From assembly GCF_040686855.1 (NCBI RefSeq), contig NZ_JBFBOG010000001.1:744001-808000 (forward strand): 64,000 bases of DNA, in the 5' to 3' direction. The notes beneath the pieces are model-generated. The model saw only the letters and a program-made list of their open reading frames with translations. It was not told the origin of the DNA and did not search any database. Source of the stretch: Leifsonia sp040686855 (lineage in GTDB: Bacteria; Actinomycetota; Actinomycetes; Actinomycetales; Microbacteriaceae). Positions 26,901-35,831 of this stretch are shown here, piece after piece. Position 1 is the first letter of the stretch; every line of letters starts with the position of its first letter. The translations under genes and the position numbers were made by a program.

Positions 26901-28676
26901 GTCGCGGTCCTCGCCGAAGCGGGCCGAGTTCTCGATCTCCTCGAGCGAGACGACATCGGCGCCGAGGCCGTTGATGGCCGCGACGATCTTGTCCTGCTGG
27001 CGCTTCAGGTTCTCCGCGTTCGCGGCGCCGCGGGCGTCGCATCCGCTGTTCACAGTGATGGGGTTGCCGTCGCGGTCGGTGTAGAACGTGCAGCCGGTGA
27101 GCTGGTCGCCCGTGGTGGTGAAGTAGTTCAGCACGTTGAACGTCGCCAGGCGAAGGTCGCCTCCGACGTTCTCCGGAGCGGCGGTGCGCGTGTTCGCGAA
27201 CGTCACCGGCTGCACCGTCGCGGCGTTCGCCGGGGTCAGCTCGGAGGTCGGCTGGAACTTCCACGCGTTGTTGCGGTAGTCGAGGATGACCGGCTTCGTG
27301 AAGGTCACCGGCTCGCCGACGCGCACGGGATTGTCGAGCGACAGGTACGGCAGCGGCTTCGACTTGTTCGCGTTGCTCAGGAAGTTGGTCGAGGCGCCGT
27401 CGTCGAGCGTGACCGCGCGGGCCGCGTTGTCGGCGACGACGGCCGCGTACTCCGCGGTTCCGGGACGAGCGGCCTCGGTCGGCTGCACGAGCGTCTTGTC
27501 GCCCGCCGCCAGGCCGATCTCGCCGTACTGGTTGGCGGAGTAGACGTCGGTGACGGTGAACGCGCCCTGCGGCGCGACCAGCATCCCCTCGAGGCTTTCG
27601 CGCTGCGCCGCGGTGGCGGGCAGGCCGACCGTGGCGGGCGCCGGTGCGACGATGCCGGTCGCGTCCTGCTTGGCGACGGCGGTCGCGGTGATCTCGGTCA
27701 GGCCGTTGAACTCGCTGACCGCACCGGTGACCTTCACGTAGTCGCCCACGGCGACCGTCCCGGCGAAAGACGAGCCGAACACGAAGACCGCGTCGGACGC
27801 CGTGTGGGTCGCGAAGTCGACTGCGCCGCCGGTGCCCGGGGTCTGGAGGTAGAAGCCGTTGAAGCCGCCGGTCGCGTACTGCGCGGTGACGACGCCGACG
27901 GTGGTGACCGTCTGGCCGGCCTTCGGGCTGGCGTCGCCCGTGCCCTGGATCTCGGCGATCGGGGTCGTGTCGGCCGGCGTGCCCGGGTCTCCCGTGCCGG
28001 GGTCGCCGGTGCCCGGGTCGCCCGGGGCGGAGGCCGCGTTCTGCGGCGTGATCGTGGCGCTGAGGGTGAAGTCGGCGCTGTTGGCGTCGGTGTCCTTCGC
28101 GGCGGTGCGCACCAGCGACTTCACGTCGGTGTTGCCCGACGGTGCGGTGGCCTTCGCGGTCTCGAAGGTGTTCGAGGTGCCATAGCCGAGGAGGTCGGCG
28201 ACGCTCGCGTTACCCGTGACCGATCCGGTCGGCAGCGTGAGGGCCGAGGCGGACTTCGCGAGGATGAGGGTGCCCGTGGTGCCGCTCGGGTTGAGGCTGC
28301 TCGCCACATCCGGCGTCGGAAGGGCCTGGCCGTTCGTGCCGTTCGAGCCGCCGCCGACCAGGTAGTAGCCCTTCGCCGCGATGGATCCGGTCAGCGGGAC
28401 CACTCCGGTGGACGCGGCCGTGCCGGTCGCCGGGCGGTACTGGAGGCTCCAGCCGCTCAGGCTGACGGCGCTGTCGCCCGGGTTGTAGAGCTCCACGAAC
28501 TTGTTGGTGTAGGCCGCGCCGGCGCTCCCGCCGGAGAGGTAGGCCTCGTTGATGACGACACCGGTGCCGTCGGTGGTCGCGAAGGCGGGAGTGGCGACGA
28601 GCGCCCCGGCAGTGAGTCCGGCTCCGGCGATCGCGGCGGCGGCGGCGCGCGCCAGCCTGCCGAATCTGGTTGACAT
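23910..28676 (-). CDS. Secreted ExeM/NucH-type endonuclease fused to 5'-nucleotidase
   Basis: A 1588-residue exported protein. A signal peptide ends near residue 33 (TPAFA before TTDG). A lamin-tail domain follows (about 38-150), then an OB-fold-like region (about 240-360), an endonuclease/exonuclease/phosphatase domain (about 505-835, starting LRLATFNVLNYF, with SLEEIENSA and SSDHDPIVV), a calcineurin-like phosphatase (from about 845, MNINDFHGR, with SAGDN, GNHEFD and GHTH), a 5'-nucleotidase C domain (about 1150-1310, NPGGLR), and two Ig-like/beta-rich segments. There is no LPXTG anchor. It should degrade extracellular DNA and dephosphorylate the nucleotides. Confidence 0.93.
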   Translation of the reverse strand: MSTRFGRLARAAAAAIAGAGLTAGALVATPAFATTDGTGVVINEAYLSGGSAGAAYTNKFVELYNPGDSAVSLSGWSLQYRPATGTAASTGVVPLTGSIAAKGYYLVGGGSNGTNGQALPTPDVASSLNPSGTTGTLILAKSASALTLPTGSVTGNASVADLLGYGTSNTFETAKATAPSGNTDVKSLVRTAAKDTDANSADFTLSATITPQNAASAPGDPGTGDPGTGDPGTPADTTPIAEIQGTGDASPKAGQTVTTVGVVTAQYATGGFNGFYLQTPGTGGAVDFATHTASDAVFVFGSSFAGTVAVGDYVKVTGAVSEFNGLTEITATAVAKQDATGIVAPAPATVGLPATAAQRESLEGMLVAPQGAFTVTDVYSANQYGEIGLAAGDKTLVQPTEAARPGTAEYAAVVADNAARAVTLDDGASTNFLSNANKSKPLPYLSLDNPVRVGEPVTFTKPVILDYRNNAWKFQPTSELTPANAATVQPVTFANTRTAAPENVGGDLRLATFNVLNYFTTTGDQLTGCTFYTDRDGNPITVNSGCDARGAANAENLKRQQDKIVAAINGLGADVVSLEEIENSARFGEDRDSALSTLVGALNAAAGSEVWAFVKSPSQLPATEDVIRTAFIYKKANAVPVGDSKILDDPAFSNARQPLAQAFKKVGEKDSQAFLAIVNHFKSKGSGSGADADQGDGQGASNASRVKQATALVAFADERKAALKTDKVLLIGDFNAYLKEDPIKVLTDAGYVDQVSTRTSKATYSFGGTTGSLDHVLASPAANAAITGADVWNINSGESVALEYSRYNYNVTNFYAADPYRSSDHDPIVVGLGLAAKPVTLNLMNINDFHGRIDANTVKFAGTIEKLRAEAGESNSLFLSAGDNIGASLFASASAGDIPTLDVLNALELKTSAVGNHEFDKGYADLTGRVKDAADFSYLGANVYEKGTKTPALPEYAVFEVDGLKVGVIGAVTQETPTLVSPGGVSTLDFGDPVEAVNRVAGELTDGDPANGEADVLVAEYHEGAGFGTPEGATLDQEVAAGGAFADIVTKTSSKVAAIFTGHTHKQYAWDAPIPGVTGKTRPILQTGSYGENIGQITLTVDPETDGVTAYTARNVARTTDADSALVAAFPRVATVKTIVDKALADAAVIGNQKVGSVTKDITTAYLNGARDDRSSESTLGNLVADSLLATLSPADQGGAEIGVVNPGGLRAELLYGTDGTVTYAQANAVLPFVNNLWTTTLTGAQFKQALEQQWQRDAQGNVPSRPFLNLGLSKNVHYTYDASRPEGDRITSILVNGAPIDPAKSYRIGSFSFLLQGGDNFRAFAAGTNTKDSGLIDRDAWISYIQKNSPLSPSFEKLGVGVSGVPAGTLQRGQQVTLQVSKLNLTSLGSPANTKLDLSWNGTAALGSVPVDAAGNATVTFTVPADAAGASTLVLTAPDSGTTVRVPLTVADAPTNPKPGTDPKAAKESALTKALEDKVTVDKDTYRPGDTVLVTVGAKHAGEWVSVWLYSKPQNISGGWVQVPASGVVKVTLPKDTGNGQHKLSVQNASNGVVGWTTLKVKADKPSTGIPALDWLIDLLDRIFSWF

Positions 28677-28718
28677 TGTTCTCCTCGGTCGGTGAGGTGC
28701 GGGATGAGTCCGCGGGCC

Positions 28719-28773
28719 ACGCTAGGGAAGCTGTGAAACGGGACTGTTTCTCGTGTGTGAACGTACAGAGAAC
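28719..28773 (-). promoter_or_regulatory. Candidate PHO box and -10 of the nuclease gene
   Basis: On the minus strand, GTTCTCT (28767-28773) and GTTCACA (28756-28762) form direct repeats spaced 11 bases apart, the layout of actinobacterial PhoP sites (consensus near GTTCACC). About 31 bases further downstream lies TAGCGT (28719-28724), a good -10 box, with no recognisable -35, as in activator-dependent promoters. Confidence 0.45.
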
Positions 28774-28830
28774 TCGTACGGGGGTAGGACGCTCATTTGA
28801 GCACCGATCGGGTCACGTTCGGTTTGCGCC

Positions 28831-29718
28831 ATGATGAGAGGCATGCGCATCGACGAGCTCGCCCACTTCCGGGCCCTGGTCGCCGAGGGGTACCCGGCCC
28901 TCGCGGCGGAGACCCTGGGCGTCTCCCAGTCGACGCTCACCCGATCCCTCGCCCGGCTGGAGCAGGAGATGGGCGCCGAGCTGTTCGACCGCCGTCGTGG
29001 GCACCTCGAACTGAACCAGTACGGCGAGATCCTGCTGGCGCATGCCGTGCGCGCCGAGTCGGAGTTGGACAACGCCCGGGCCCGCATCGAGGCCTTGCGC
29101 GACCCCTCCGGCGGCACGGTCTCGCTGGCGTACGTGTCGTCGTTCGGAGGGTGGCTCATCCCGCGCGTGATCAGCGAGTACCGCGCGCTGTTCCCCGACA
29201 TCCGCTTCGTGCTGCGCGGAGGCACGGCCGACACGGTCCTGGACGCTCTCCGCGACGGCGCCGCCGACCTCGCGTTCCTGAGCCCCGACCCGAGGGACGC
29301 CGACATCGAGTGGAAGCCGCTCACCGCCGAACGGCTCGTCCTCGGTGTGCCCGAGGCGCATCCGCTCGCCGGACGGGACGCGGTCAGCGTGCCCGACCTC
29401 GACGCCTACGACCTCGTGGCGCTCCGCACCGGATCCGGCCTCCGGCACATCGCCGACGCGTACTTCGCGGCACACGGCGTGGTGATGAACCCGGTCATCG
29501 AGGTGACGGAGCTCTCGACGCTGCGCGGGCTGGTCCGCGACGGGGTCGGCGTCGCGCTCATCCCCGACACCCCCGCCGAGCCGGGGATCGTCGCCGTCCC
29601 GCTGCGCGACGAGGCGACCCGCATCATCGGCCTCGCCCGCAACCGCACGCGGTCGCAGTCGGCGGCGGCGGAGCAGTTCGCGCGCTTCGTGCACGAGGAG
29701 CTCGACTCGCTCGGGTGA
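28831..29718 (+). CDS. LysR-family regulator
   Basis: A 295-residue LysR-type regulator. The N-terminal winged helix includes GYPALAAETLGVSQSTLTRSLARLEQEMGAELFDR, and a periplasmic-binding-like effector domain follows (SLAYVSSFGGWLIP, RGLVRDGVGVALIPD). Two in-frame starts are possible: ATG at 28831 or at 28843 (MRIDEL), the latter matching the usual LysR beginning better but with a very close GAGAGG. The divergent nuclease gene is the nearest possible target; the ligand is unknown. Confidence 0.88.
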   Translation: MMRGMRIDELAHFRALVAEGYPALAAETLGVSQSTLTRSLARLEQEMGAELFDRRRGHLELNQYGEILLAHAVRAESELDNARARIEALRDPSGGTVSLAYVSSFGGWLIPRVISEYRALFPDIRFVLRGGTADTVLDALRDGAADLAFLSPDPRDADIEWKPLTAERLVLGVPEAHPLAGRDAVSVPDLDAYDLVALRTGSGLRHIADAYFAAHGVVMNPVIEVTELSTLRGLVRDGVGVALIPDTPAEPGIVAVPLRDEATRIIGLARNRTRSQSAAAEQFARFVHEELDSLG

Positions 29719-29814
29719 GGACACGCCGCGTCACGAAAGGCGCGCCGCATTCACGCATGCGCTTGACTGTGCCCGCTTCACCTCACCGGAACACGTGTTT
29801 GGAAAGGACTCCTC

Positions 29815-30300
29815 GTGACGTCTCCGCAGTATCCGACCGCTCCCGCCGCCCCGCCCGCGGGCGAGGCTCCGCTCTGGGCGCCGCTCTACGGTGCGACCCT
29901 GCCCCAAGCCGTCCAGCGCTTCTTCAAGAAGTACGCGGACTTCACCGGCCGCGCCAGCCGCAGCGAGTACTGGTGGTGGTACCTCGTCACCATCATCGTC
30001 GCGGTCGCGCTCGAGGTCCTGGCCCTCACGCTCGGCAGCGTCGGCGCCACGCCGAACGGAAACGGCGGCACGAACCCGGGTCCGCTGTTCTGGCTGCCCG
30101 CCCTGCTGATCTTCGCCTGGATCGTCGGCACGATCGTCCCGCATCTCGCGCTCACCTGGCGTCGGCTGCACGACGCGAATCTCGCCGGCCCGTTCTTCTT
30201 CCTCGGACTGATCCCGCTCGTCGGCGGGATCATCCTGCTCGTGCTCCTGCTGCTGCCCCCCAAGCCGGAGGGCGCGCGCTTCGACCGCCCCCGCCCCTAG
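29815..30300 (+). CDS. DUF805 membrane protein
   Basis: A 161-residue protein with a Pro/Ala-rich N-terminus, then the DUF805 core: ALPQAVQRFFKKYADFTGRASRSEYW-type signature around residues 30-54 (seen as FKKYADFTGRASRSEYWWW), three or four transmembrane helices, and LTWRRLHDANLAG before the last helices. The family is widespread and functionally unassigned. GGAAAGG lies eight bases before the GTG start. Confidence 0.9.
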   Translation: MTSPQYPTAPAAPPAGEAPLWAPLYGATLPQAVQRFFKKYADFTGRASRSEYWWWYLVTIIVAVALEVLALTLGSVGATPNGNGGTNPGPLFWLPALLIFAWIVGTIVPHLALTWRRLHDANLAGPFFFLGLIPLVGGIILLVLLLLPPKPEGARFDRPRP

Positions 30301-30309
30301 CGGAGGCCC

Positions 30310-30343
30310 TGGGCCGGCTCCCGCGTCAGCAGGAGTCGGCCCA
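30310..30343. terminator. Hairpin between DUF805 and the kinase-like gene
   Basis: Arms TGGGCCGGCTCC (30310-30321) and GGAGTCGGCCCA (30332-30343) pair with one G:T wobble around a ten-base loop. It lies between convergent genes and overlaps the stop of the minus-strand gene, so it may serve both. Confidence 0.55.
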
Positions 30344-30802
30344 CAGCCGGCGCGGCCGCTCGGGGTCGGTGTCGTCCAGCAGGACGGACGCGACCTCGCG
30401 CGGCGCGCCGAGCGGATCCTTCTGGCCGGTCGTCACGAACGACCAGTCGGGGCTCCGCTCCGGGTCGTGCTCGACCCACAGGGAGAAGTTCCAGAAGCCG
30501 CGGAACTCCGGGGACAGCAGCCCCGCGCCGTCGACGACCAGCACGCCGTCGCGCGAGCGGAAGGGCGCGACGACGTCCTCTCTGAACGCGTCGGCCGTCG
30601 TCCCCTCGTTCACCGTCACGCGCTCGGTCTCCTGCCCCGCGTCGCGCAGCGCCGCCGCGAACGCGTCCGCCACCCGCGCCGCGTCGGCGTTTGGCACGCC
30701 GGTCACCGCGACGAACCGCGGTCCCCGGCCGTAGTGCTGCAGGAATTCCGCCGCCACTCCCGCGTAGAACTCGGTCTCCTGACCCTGCTGCGTGTCGGTC
30801 AT
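30326..30802 (-). CDS. Uridine-kinase-like protein with degenerate P-loop
   Basis: A 158-residue protein whose layout recalls small uridine/nucleoside kinases: a beta strand and loop FVAVTGVPNADAARVADAF (30-48) where a GxxGxGKS P-loop is expected, a central DAFREDVVAPF segment, then VLVVDGAGLLSPEFRGFWNFSLWV (87-110), the place of the Walker-B-like VxDG strand. The lysine and glycines needed for ATP binding are missing (GVPNADAA), so catalysis as a kinase is doubtful. A strong GAGGAGG site precedes the ATG at 30802. The family resemblance is by eye. Confidence 0.65.
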   Translation of the reverse strand: MTDTQQGQETEFYAGVAAEFLQHYGRGPRFVAVTGVPNADAARVADAFAAALRDAGQETERVTVNEGTTADAFREDVVAPFRSRDGVLVVDGAGLLSPEFRGFWNFSLWVEHDPERSPDWSFVTTGQKDPLGAPREVASVLLDDTDPERPRRLWADSC

Positions 30803-30943
30803 GCGCTCCTCCTCGGCGTCCGTCATCGGGAACGCTACGCGCGCCGCGGCCATTCCGGCTGAGCGTTCTCTGCGACCTCTCGCCAAGACGGCAATCGCGA
30901 TATATCGTGTCCTCAGATCGTCGTCCGATGGGGAGGATCAGTC

Positions 30944-32131
<1,188 letters not shown>

Positions 32132-32166
32132 CCCGCGGTCCGCGCTCGACGGCTACGGTGGACGGC

Positions 32167-32550
32167 ATGGCAGCACAACGCATCTTCGCCATGCCGTTCG
32201 CCGACGTGTACCCGCTGTACGTCGCCAAAGTCGAGCGCAAGGGACGCAGCAAGGAGGACGTCGACACCGTCACCCGCTGGCTGACCGGCTACGACCAGGA
32301 CGAGCTGGAGCGGGCGGTCGACGCGCGGGTCGACGTCGAGACCTTCTTCGCCGAGGCGCCGCAGCTCAATCCGAACGCCTCCCTCATCACCGGCGTCATC
32401 TGCGGGGTCCGGGTCGAGGAGATCGACGACCCGCTGATGCAGAAGATCCGGTACCTCGACAAGCTCGTGGACGAGGTGGCCCGCGGCAAGAAGATGTCCT
32501 CCATCCTGCGCGGCGACGACGTCGCGGTCCCGGACGGCGGCCGCTCCTAG
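32167..32550 (+). CDS. DUF2200 protein
   Basis: A 127-residue protein matching DUF2200: it opens QRIFAMPFADVYPLYVAKVERKG, continues with VDTVTRWLTGY and LNPNASLITGVICGVRVEEI, and ends in a KIRYLDKLVDEVARGKKM segment. The function is unknown. The ATG at 32167 lies seven bases after TACGGT, consistent with a leaderless mRNA; the frame is open far upstream only as a shadow of TelA. Confidence 0.9.
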   Translation: MAAQRIFAMPFADVYPLYVAKVERKGRSKEDVDTVTRWLTGYDQDELERAVDARVDVETFFAEAPQLNPNASLITGVICGVRVEEIDDPLMQKIRYLDKLVDEVARGKKMSSILRGDDVAVPDGGRS

Positions 32551-32622
32551 GAGGAGGCCTGCTCGGCAGGGAGGAGAGGCCACGACTCCGGCCGCCGCTT
32601 GCCTCCCATTCGCGCCTCCGAC

Positions 32623-32755
32623 CGGCGTGTCGGGTGAGGTCTCCTCCCTTTCTTCCTGCCGGCAGAAACGGAGGAGACACCGGGCGACACGCCGGGCGGG
32701 CGCCGGGAACGGAGGAGCCGCGACGTGGGCTCGGCGCAGTATTCCTCCGTTCCCG
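32623..32755. repeat. Intergenic GGCGTGTCG / TCCTCC repeat cluster, copy B
   Basis: The 280-bp gap after DUF2200 carries an imperfect palindrome with outer arms CGGCGTGTCG (32623-32632) and CGACACGCCG (32685-32694) and inner arms CTCCTCCCTTTC and GAAACGGAGGAG. A second palindrome has perfect 13-nt arms CGGGAACGGAGGA (32704-32716) and TCCTCCGTTCCCG (32743-32755). The words match those at 23641-23850. I see no gene in this gap. Confidence 0.7.
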
Positions 32756-32831
32756 CCCACGGCGTCGCGGTTCCGGGCAGCGGCCGCTAGCCTCGGGAGC
32801 AGGGGCCACCGGGCCCGCAAGCCGGGAGGAC

Positions 32832-33005
32832 ATGATGGACGATCTGCACGGATCCGCACAGGAGCGCCTGACCCAGCTCGACGCGGCCATCGCGCGAGGC
32901 GCCTCGGCGGAGTGGCTGGAGAAGCAGCTGCGCGCGGCACTGGAAGAGCTCGCCGACGTCGAGCCGGTGGCGGACGCGGAGCGCGACCGCCGCGAGGACT
33001 ACTGA
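32832..33005 (+). CDS. Small acidic hypothetical protein
   Basis: A 57-residue acidic, Ala/Glu-rich helical protein (QERLTQLDAAIARGASAEWL, then LRAALEELADVEP, ending DRREDY). GGGAGGA lies just upstream; the second ATG at 32835 has the better spacing. I recognise no family. Composition and the ribosome-binding site support a real gene. It ends three bases before the convergent methyltransferase stop. Confidence 0.65.
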   Translation: MMDDLHGSAQERLTQLDAAIARGASAEWLEKQLRAALEELADVEPVADAERDRREDY

Positions 33006-33008
33006 TTA

Positions 33009-33668
33009 CTAGGCCCGGGCGATGCCCGCGATCTGCGGGTTGAACGGCACGAACGGCGTGTGCAGGCGGTAGCGCTTGACCACCACCTCGGCGAAGCCCG
33101 CGCTGCGCACGGCGCCCTCGAGGTCGCGCTCGCACGAGCATCCCTCGAACGTCCACGCCCACGGTCGGCGCAGGACCCGCTGCGCGGCTCGGGTCGGCGT
33201 GCCGTCGGCCGCGACGACGTGCTCCACGAAGCGGAACGTCCCGCCCGGTCGCAGGATGCGCCTCACCTCGGCGAGCACCGCTTCCGGGTGAGTCACCGTG
33301 CACAGCACCAACGACGAGATCACCGTGTCGACGCTGCCGTCGGGGAGTCCGGTGTCCTCGGCCGTGCGCTCGCGCAGGTCGAGGCGGATGCCCCGGCGCG
33401 CGGCGGCCGACCGGAGCCGGGCGTGCATGGAGCGGTTGGGCTCGATCGCGATGAGGGTGCCACCTGTCGGCAGGTACGGCAGGTTGGCGCCGACGCCGGA
33501 GCCGAGTTCGACGACGACCCGGGGCAGCTCGGCGAAGACGGTTCGCTTGTAGGGGCGCTGCGCGCCGTCGAGATACGGGCCGGCCGCGGCGAAGAACGCG
33601 GCGTTGAAGGCCCCGCGGCCCCGATGCTGGTGGAAGGCCGGCGCGGAGCGCTGGGTGGTGTCTGTCAT
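33009..33668 (-). CDS. METTL7-like SAM-dependent methyltransferase
   Basis: A 219-residue class I methyltransferase. Motif I VELGSGVGAN lies at 53-62, the acidic loop IEPNRSM follows, then GSVDTVISSLVLCTV, LRPGGTFRFVEH and a FEGCSCERDLEGAV segment. The SLVLCTV, FVEH and GC-x-RE pattern resembles METTL7/TMT1 thiol methyltransferases; the substrate here is unknown. ATG at 33668 was chosen. It follows the hydrolase-LuxR gene by 59 bases on the same strand and may be the last member of the series that begins with arsR. Confidence 0.85.
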   Translation of the reverse strand: MTDTTQRSAPAFHQHRGRGAFNAAFFAAAGPYLDGAQRPYKRTVFAELPRVVVELGSGVGANLPYLPTGGTLIAIEPNRSMHARLRSAAARRGIRLDLRERTAEDTGLPDGSVDTVISSLVLCTVTHPEAVLAEVRRILRPGGTFRFVEHVVAADGTPTRAAQRVLRRPWAWTFEGCSCERDLEGAVRSAGFAEVVVKRYRLHTPFVPFNPQIAGIARA

Positions 33669-33727
33669 GCCTCCAGCGTCGCGGGTCGAAGCGCCTCGCG
33701 CAGGCGTAGGACTACCCCACTCGGCGC

Positions 33728-34738
33728 TCAGCGCTGTGCCGCGTCCCATGCGGCGATCTGGGCGCGCGACCGCACCCCGAGCCGCAGGCGGATGCGCTCC
33801 ACATGCCCTTCCGCCGAGCGCTCCTCGATCCCCAGCCGGGCCGCGATCTCGCGGTTGGTGAGCCCGGCGCCGACCAGGGCCGCGACCTCGCGCTGGCGCG
33901 GGGTCAGCATCCCGGACTCGGTGCGCGCCACCCGGAGTCCGAGGAAGCGGCGGATGACGGCGACCAGTTCGGCGGAGTCCCCCGCCCATGGCAGGTGCGA
34001 GCGGCCCGGCAGCACGGTCAGGCGCGCGTCCGGGATGCCGGCCGCCAGGGCCTCCGCCTCGGCGACGGGTGCGGCACGGTCGTCCGCGCGGTGCACGACG
34101 AGCGTCGGGGCGGCGACCTGCGGCAGAAGCGCGCGCACGTCCATCCGGTAGCTCAGCTCGAGCAGCGCCCGGGCGGTCCCGGCGTCGGAGGACGCGCGCT
34201 GGTAGCTCGCGAGCTGGGCGCGCGCCACCGCCGACGCGTCCGGCGCGAACAGGTCGGTGAGCACGTCGGAGCCGAGGCCCCAGTGCGACGCGACCAGGGC
34301 CAGGATGTGCTCGCGGGCGCTGGGCGGCGAGATCGCCTCGCCGTGCGCCCAGCCGCCGTAGAGCACGAGACGCCGGACGGTGTCGGGATGCGCCGCCGCC
34401 CACGCCACGGCGACCGGCGCCCCGAGGGACGCGCCGACGAGGTCGAACCGGTCGAGGCCGAGACCGCGGGCGACCGCGTCCACCTGCTCGAGCTCGAACT
34501 CCAGCGACGGCGGACGGTCGGTGCGATCGGACAGACCGCATCCCGCCCGGTCGTAGCGGACGAGCCGGGCGCCGCGGGCGAGCGCTTCGTCGAAGGCTCG
34601 CTCCTCCGGCAGCTGCCAGCCGAGCTCGAGGTGGCTCAGCCATCCGGAGACGAACAGGATCCGACGGCCGTCACCGACGGTCGCGACGGCGATCCCGGTG
34701 CCGTCCTCCGTGGCGACGCGCGTCAGGTGCTGCTGCAC
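33728..34738 (-). CDS. Alpha/beta hydrolase fused to LuxR-type DNA-binding domain
   Basis: A 336-residue two-domain protein. Residues 1-270 form an alpha/beta hydrolase (VSGWLSHLELGW oxyanion segment, YDRAGCGLSDR, nucleophile Ser104 in GASLG, VHRADDRAAP and GRSHLPWAGD for acid and histidine). Residues 278-336 are a GerE/LuxR helix-turn-helix (LTPRQREVAALV, TNREIAARLGIEERSAEGHV). The architecture suggests a regulator that senses or cleaves a small ligand. The GTG at 34738 is the best start; it lies 23 bases after the nitronate monooxygenase stop, so co-transcription is likely. Confidence 0.9.
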   Translation of the reverse strand: MQQHLTRVATEDGTGIAVATVGDGRRILFVSGWLSHLELGWQLPEERAFDEALARGARLVRYDRAGCGLSDRTDRPPSLEFELEQVDAVARGLGLDRFDLVGASLGAPVAVAWAAAHPDTVRRLVLYGGWAHGEAISPPSAREHILALVASHWGLGSDVLTDLFAPDASAVARAQLASYQRASSDAGTARALLELSYRMDVRALLPQVAAPTLVVHRADDRAAPVAEAEALAAGIPDARLTVLPGRSHLPWAGDSAELVAVIRRFLGLRVARTESGMLTPRQREVAALVGAGLTNREIAARLGIEERSAEGHVERIRLRLGVRSRAQIAAWDAAQR

Positions 34739-34761
34739 GGTCCCATTGTGACGGCGTCGGG

Positions 34762-35823
34762 TCAGCTGCGCGCGTCCGGGATGCCCGCGGCGAGCTCGGC
34801 GAAGACCTCGGCGGCGTCGTCGAAGCGTGCGAGGCCGGCGGCCTGACCCATCCAGAGCGACAGCAGCTCGGGGTCGGCGAGCTCGGCGGCGCGGCGGCGG
34901 AAGACGCCGGTGAGGATGTTCTGCAGCGGGAACGATGCGCGCGCGCCGCCCTGCTCGATCGTGCGCACCGCCCGATTGGGCAGCCCCCGCGAGGCGCGGC
35001 CGCTCATGGCGCGCGTAAGCACCGTCTCGTGGGCGTCTGCGGTGCGGATGCGCTCCCGCTGCAGGGCGGGCGCCGCCGACTGCCGGGTGGCCAAGAAGGC
35101 CGATCCGACCTGGACGCCGGCCGCCCCGAGGGCGAACGCGGCCGTCACGCCACGACGATCGGCGACGCCTCCGGCCGCGATCACCGGCAGGGCGACGGCG
35201 TCGACCACCTGCGGGATGAGGGCGAGGCCGCCGACGAGACCGCGCTCCGGCTCGTCGAGGAACGACGGGCGATGGCCCGCGGCCTCCAGGCCCGACGCGA
35301 CGATCGCATCCACGCCGCCCTCGGCGAGGGCGCGGGCTTCCGGGACGGTCGTCGCGGCGCCGACCACGCGGATGCCGCGCCGGTGGGCCGCCTCGACGAC
35401 CTCCGCGGACGGCACGCCGAAGACGAAGCTCAGCACCGCCGGCTCCGCGGCGAGCGCCGCCTCCAGCTGCTCCCCGAACGACGGCAGCGGCTGGACGGGC
35501 CACGACGGCGGCTCGACGCCCGCGGCCTCGAAAAGGGGGCGCAGCGCCGGGACGGCGCGGTCGAACTCGTCGCGATCGAAGTCCGCCCCGACGGGCCGCT
35601 CCCCCGGCGCTTGGAAGGGCAGCCACAGGTTCAGCGCGAATGGCCTCGCGGTGCGCTCGCGCACCTCGCGCGCGACCTCGGCGATCCGGTCGGGGCCGAG
35701 CCCGTAGAGGCCGAACGACCCGAGACCGCCCGCCTCGCTGACCGCCGCAGTCAGTTCGACCGACGACATGCCGCCGAACGGCCCCAGGACGATCGGCGTC
35801 TCGACGCCCAGCAGTCGCATCAT
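34762..35823 (-). CDS. Nitronate monooxygenase-family FMN enzyme
   Basis: A 353-residue TIM-barrel flavoenzyme of the nitronate monooxygenase/2-nitropropane dioxygenase family, which oxidises alkyl nitronates. Typical segments are PIVLGPFGGMSSVELTAAVSEAGGLGSFG at the start (substrate/FMN region), LSFVFGVPS, the phosphate-binding VIAAGGVADRRGV and GAAGVQVGSAFL. It starts eight bases after the arsR stop (ATG at 35823 or 35820), so it is read from the arsR promoter. Its real substrate in an ArsR-controlled transcript is an open question. Confidence 0.9.
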   Translation of the reverse strand: MMRLLGVETPIVLGPFGGMSSVELTAAVSEAGGLGSFGLYGLGPDRIAEVAREVRERTARPFALNLWLPFQAPGERPVGADFDRDEFDRAVPALRPLFEAAGVEPPSWPVQPLPSFGEQLEAALAAEPAVLSFVFGVPSAEVVEAAHRRGIRVVGAATTVPEARALAEGGVDAIVASGLEAAGHRPSFLDEPERGLVGGLALIPQVVDAVALPVIAAGGVADRRGVTAAFALGAAGVQVGSAFLATRQSAAPALQRERIRTADAHETVLTRAMSGRASRGLPNRAVRTIEQGGARASFPLQNILTGVFRRRAAELADPELLSLWMGQAAGLARFDDAAEVFAELAAGIPDARS

Positions 35824-35831
35824 CCGGCGCC

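Noticed and set aside
25926..28673. Long plus-strand frame opposite the nuclease gene
   Set aside because: It mirrors the nuclease coding strand; its product is low-complexity Arg/Val/Gly with no motif.
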